From NCBI GenBank assembly GCA_035557095.1, contig DATMEB010000225.1, positions 1 through 8,183 of the forward strand: DNA of 8,183 nt, given 5' to 3'. Origin of the DNA: JALZDI01 sp035557095 (GTDB taxonomy: Bacteria > Actinomycetota > Actinomycetes > Propionibacteriales > Nocardioidaceae). Positions 4,907 to 8,183 of this stretch are shown here, piece by piece. The notes under the pieces were generated by a model. It was not told where the DNA came from. It was given only the letters and a program-made list of their open reading frames with translations, and ran no database searches. The position numbers and the translations under genes are program-made. The stretch's first letter is position 1. Each line of letters starts with the position of its first letter.

Positions 4907-4913
4907 GAAGGAA
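4907..4913 (+). promoter_or_regulatory. Ribosome binding site of the Rv3235-family gene
   Basis: GAAGGAA lies five bases before the ATG at 4919, a good match to the anti-Shine-Dalgarno pairing, and fixes that start. It occupies the short gap after the LysM gene's stop codon. Confidence 0.6.
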
Positions 4914-4918
4914 CCGAC

Positions 4919-5446
4919 ATGACCGCGACGCCCTACCTCCCCCTGCCGGCAAGCCTGTCCGACCTCACTCCAGCCGCGCCCGTGCAGGGCACCCTGGCCC
5001 TCGACTTCGCCCTGCCCTCCGGCCTCCCGGCCGTGCCGCGAACGCCTGCCCTGACTCTCGTGGTCGGCGGCGAGCAACGGCCCGGGCCGCTCGCGGGCAG
5101 CGCCGACCGACCGCCCGCACCGAAGGAGTGGGCCGGGAGGTTCGTGCAGGCCGTGGTCGAGGTGATCGCCGGGGACCGGCCGGTTCAGCAGCTGGTGCGC
5201 TGGACCAACGAACGCGTCTACGCCGACCTCAGCCGGCGGGTGCGCATCCTCGGGCTCACGACCAACGCGGCGTCACGACACCGCACCGAGCGCTCGCACG
5301 TTCGGTCGGTGCACATCTTCCAGCCGGACCCGAGCTCGGCAGAGGTCGCTGCGCACGTACGCCACGGCGCCCGTTCACGCGCGGTCGCGGCACGTCTGGA
5401 CGCCGAGCGCGGACGCTGGACGTGCACCGCACTGCAGCTGGGCTGA
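4919..5446 (+). CDS. Rv3235-family protein
   Basis: 175 residues. The N-terminal 65 are Pro/Ala/Leu-rich, probably disordered, and carry Val-Gln-Gly-Thr-Leu-Ala-Leu-Asp-Phe. Residues 70-175 form the conserved domain: Trp-Ala-Gly-Arg-Phe-Val-Gln-Ala-Val-Val-Glu-Val-Ile-Ala-Gly-Asp-Arg-Pro-Val, then Gln-Leu-Val-Arg-Trp-Thr, then Val-Arg-Ser-Val-His-Ile, and a final Arg-Trp-Thr-Cys-Thr-Ala-Leu-Gln. This is the pattern I associate with the actinobacterial family named after M. tuberculosis Rv3235, whose molecular function is not established. Its members lie close to secA, as here, where secA converges on it 42 bp downstream. There is no signal peptide or membrane helix, so a cytoplasmic location is likely. 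It is probably co-transcribed with the LysM gene (17-nt gap, own ribosome binding site). A role in secretion or wall assembly is only a guess from the neighbours. Confidence 0.85.
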   Translation: MTATPYLPLPASLSDLTPAAPVQGTLALDFALPSGLPAVPRTPALTLVVGGEQRPGPLAGSADRPPAPKEWAGRFVQAVVEVIAGDRPVQQLVRWTNERVYADLSRRVRILGLTTNAASRHRTERSHVRSVHIFQPDPSSAEVAAHVRHGARSRAVAARLDAERGRWTCTALQLG

Positions 5447-5460
5447 CCAGAGCGCCCTAC

Positions 5461-5485
5461 CGGCCCGGCAGCAACGACCGGGCCG
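5461..5485. terminator. GC-rich hairpin between convergent genes, probable bidirectional terminator
   Basis: CGGCCCGG (5461-5468) pairs perfectly with CCGGGCCG (5478-5485) across a nine-base loop. It lies between the stop of the Rv3235-family gene and the stop of secA, where transcription from both sides must end. There is no run of T on either strand. This is common for actinobacterial terminators but leaves the call short of certain. Confidence 0.6.
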
Positions 5486-5488
5486 ACC

Positions 5489-8183
<2,695 letters not shown>

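Noticed and set aside
3725..5077. Long open frame of 450 codons on the minus strand
   Set aside because: It lies antisense to the LysM and Rv3235-family genes and crosses the inverted-repeat element and the promoter region. Its composition is the Arg/Ser/Pro/Ala-rich kind typical of shadow frames in GC-rich DNA.

Overview
The window comes from a high-GC actinobacterium. Evidence for this is the strongly G/C-biased third codon positions, the GTG/ATG starts, and the close resemblance of the SecA, the Rv3235-family protein, the excisionase-type HTH protein and the CpaE-like ATPase to families I know from actinobacteria. A Nocardioidaceae/Propionibacteriales host is my best guess. It is an inference from protein resemblance, not a proven placement.

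Layout. At 2-247 is the C-terminal end of a multi-pass membrane protein (+). Convergent to it is a three-gene operon on the minus strand, read from right to left: a membrane-anchored SAF-domain protein (2885-2196), a CpaE/TadZ-like P-loop protein (2199-937, joined by an ATGA overlap), and a HAD-family phosphatase-like protein (926-270, after a 10-nt gap). A 123-bp divergent intergenic stretch with two DnaA-box-like sites separates this operon from a small winged-HTH gene (3009-3278, +). That gene overlaps tail to tail by 12 bp with a 189-residue protein made of two similar beta-rich halves (3836-3267, -). Next is a 267-bp non-coding region. It holds a 169-bp imperfect inverted-repeat element bounded by CTAG, a consensus DnaA box, and a probable promoter with tandem 10-bp repeats. 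This promoter serves a LysM membrane protein (4104-4901, +) and an Rv3235-family gene (4919-5446, +). A GC-rich hairpin then separates these from the convergent secA (minus strand), which runs off the right edge.

How it fits together. SecA is the motor of general protein export, and Rv3235-family genes lie near secA in other actinobacteria. The SAF and CpaE-like pair resembles two parts of the Tad/Flp pilus machinery (RcpC/CpaB and TadZ/CpaE), but no secretion ATPase, platform protein or pilin gene is present here. The LysM protein points to the cell wall.

Most noteworthy: (1) SecA reads Gly-Glu-Arg-Lys-Thr where the family has Gly-Glu-Gly-Lys-Thr in Walker A, a one-base change that is either an error or biologically striking; (2) the CTAG-bounded hairpin element in a divergent promoter region, ending 9 bp from a start codon; (3) tandem repeats over the LysM-gene promoter; (4) a CpaE-like protein whose P-loop has neither of the usual lysines; (5) an internal duplication in the 189-residue protein. 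No RNA genes, CRISPR arrays or intact transposases were seen.
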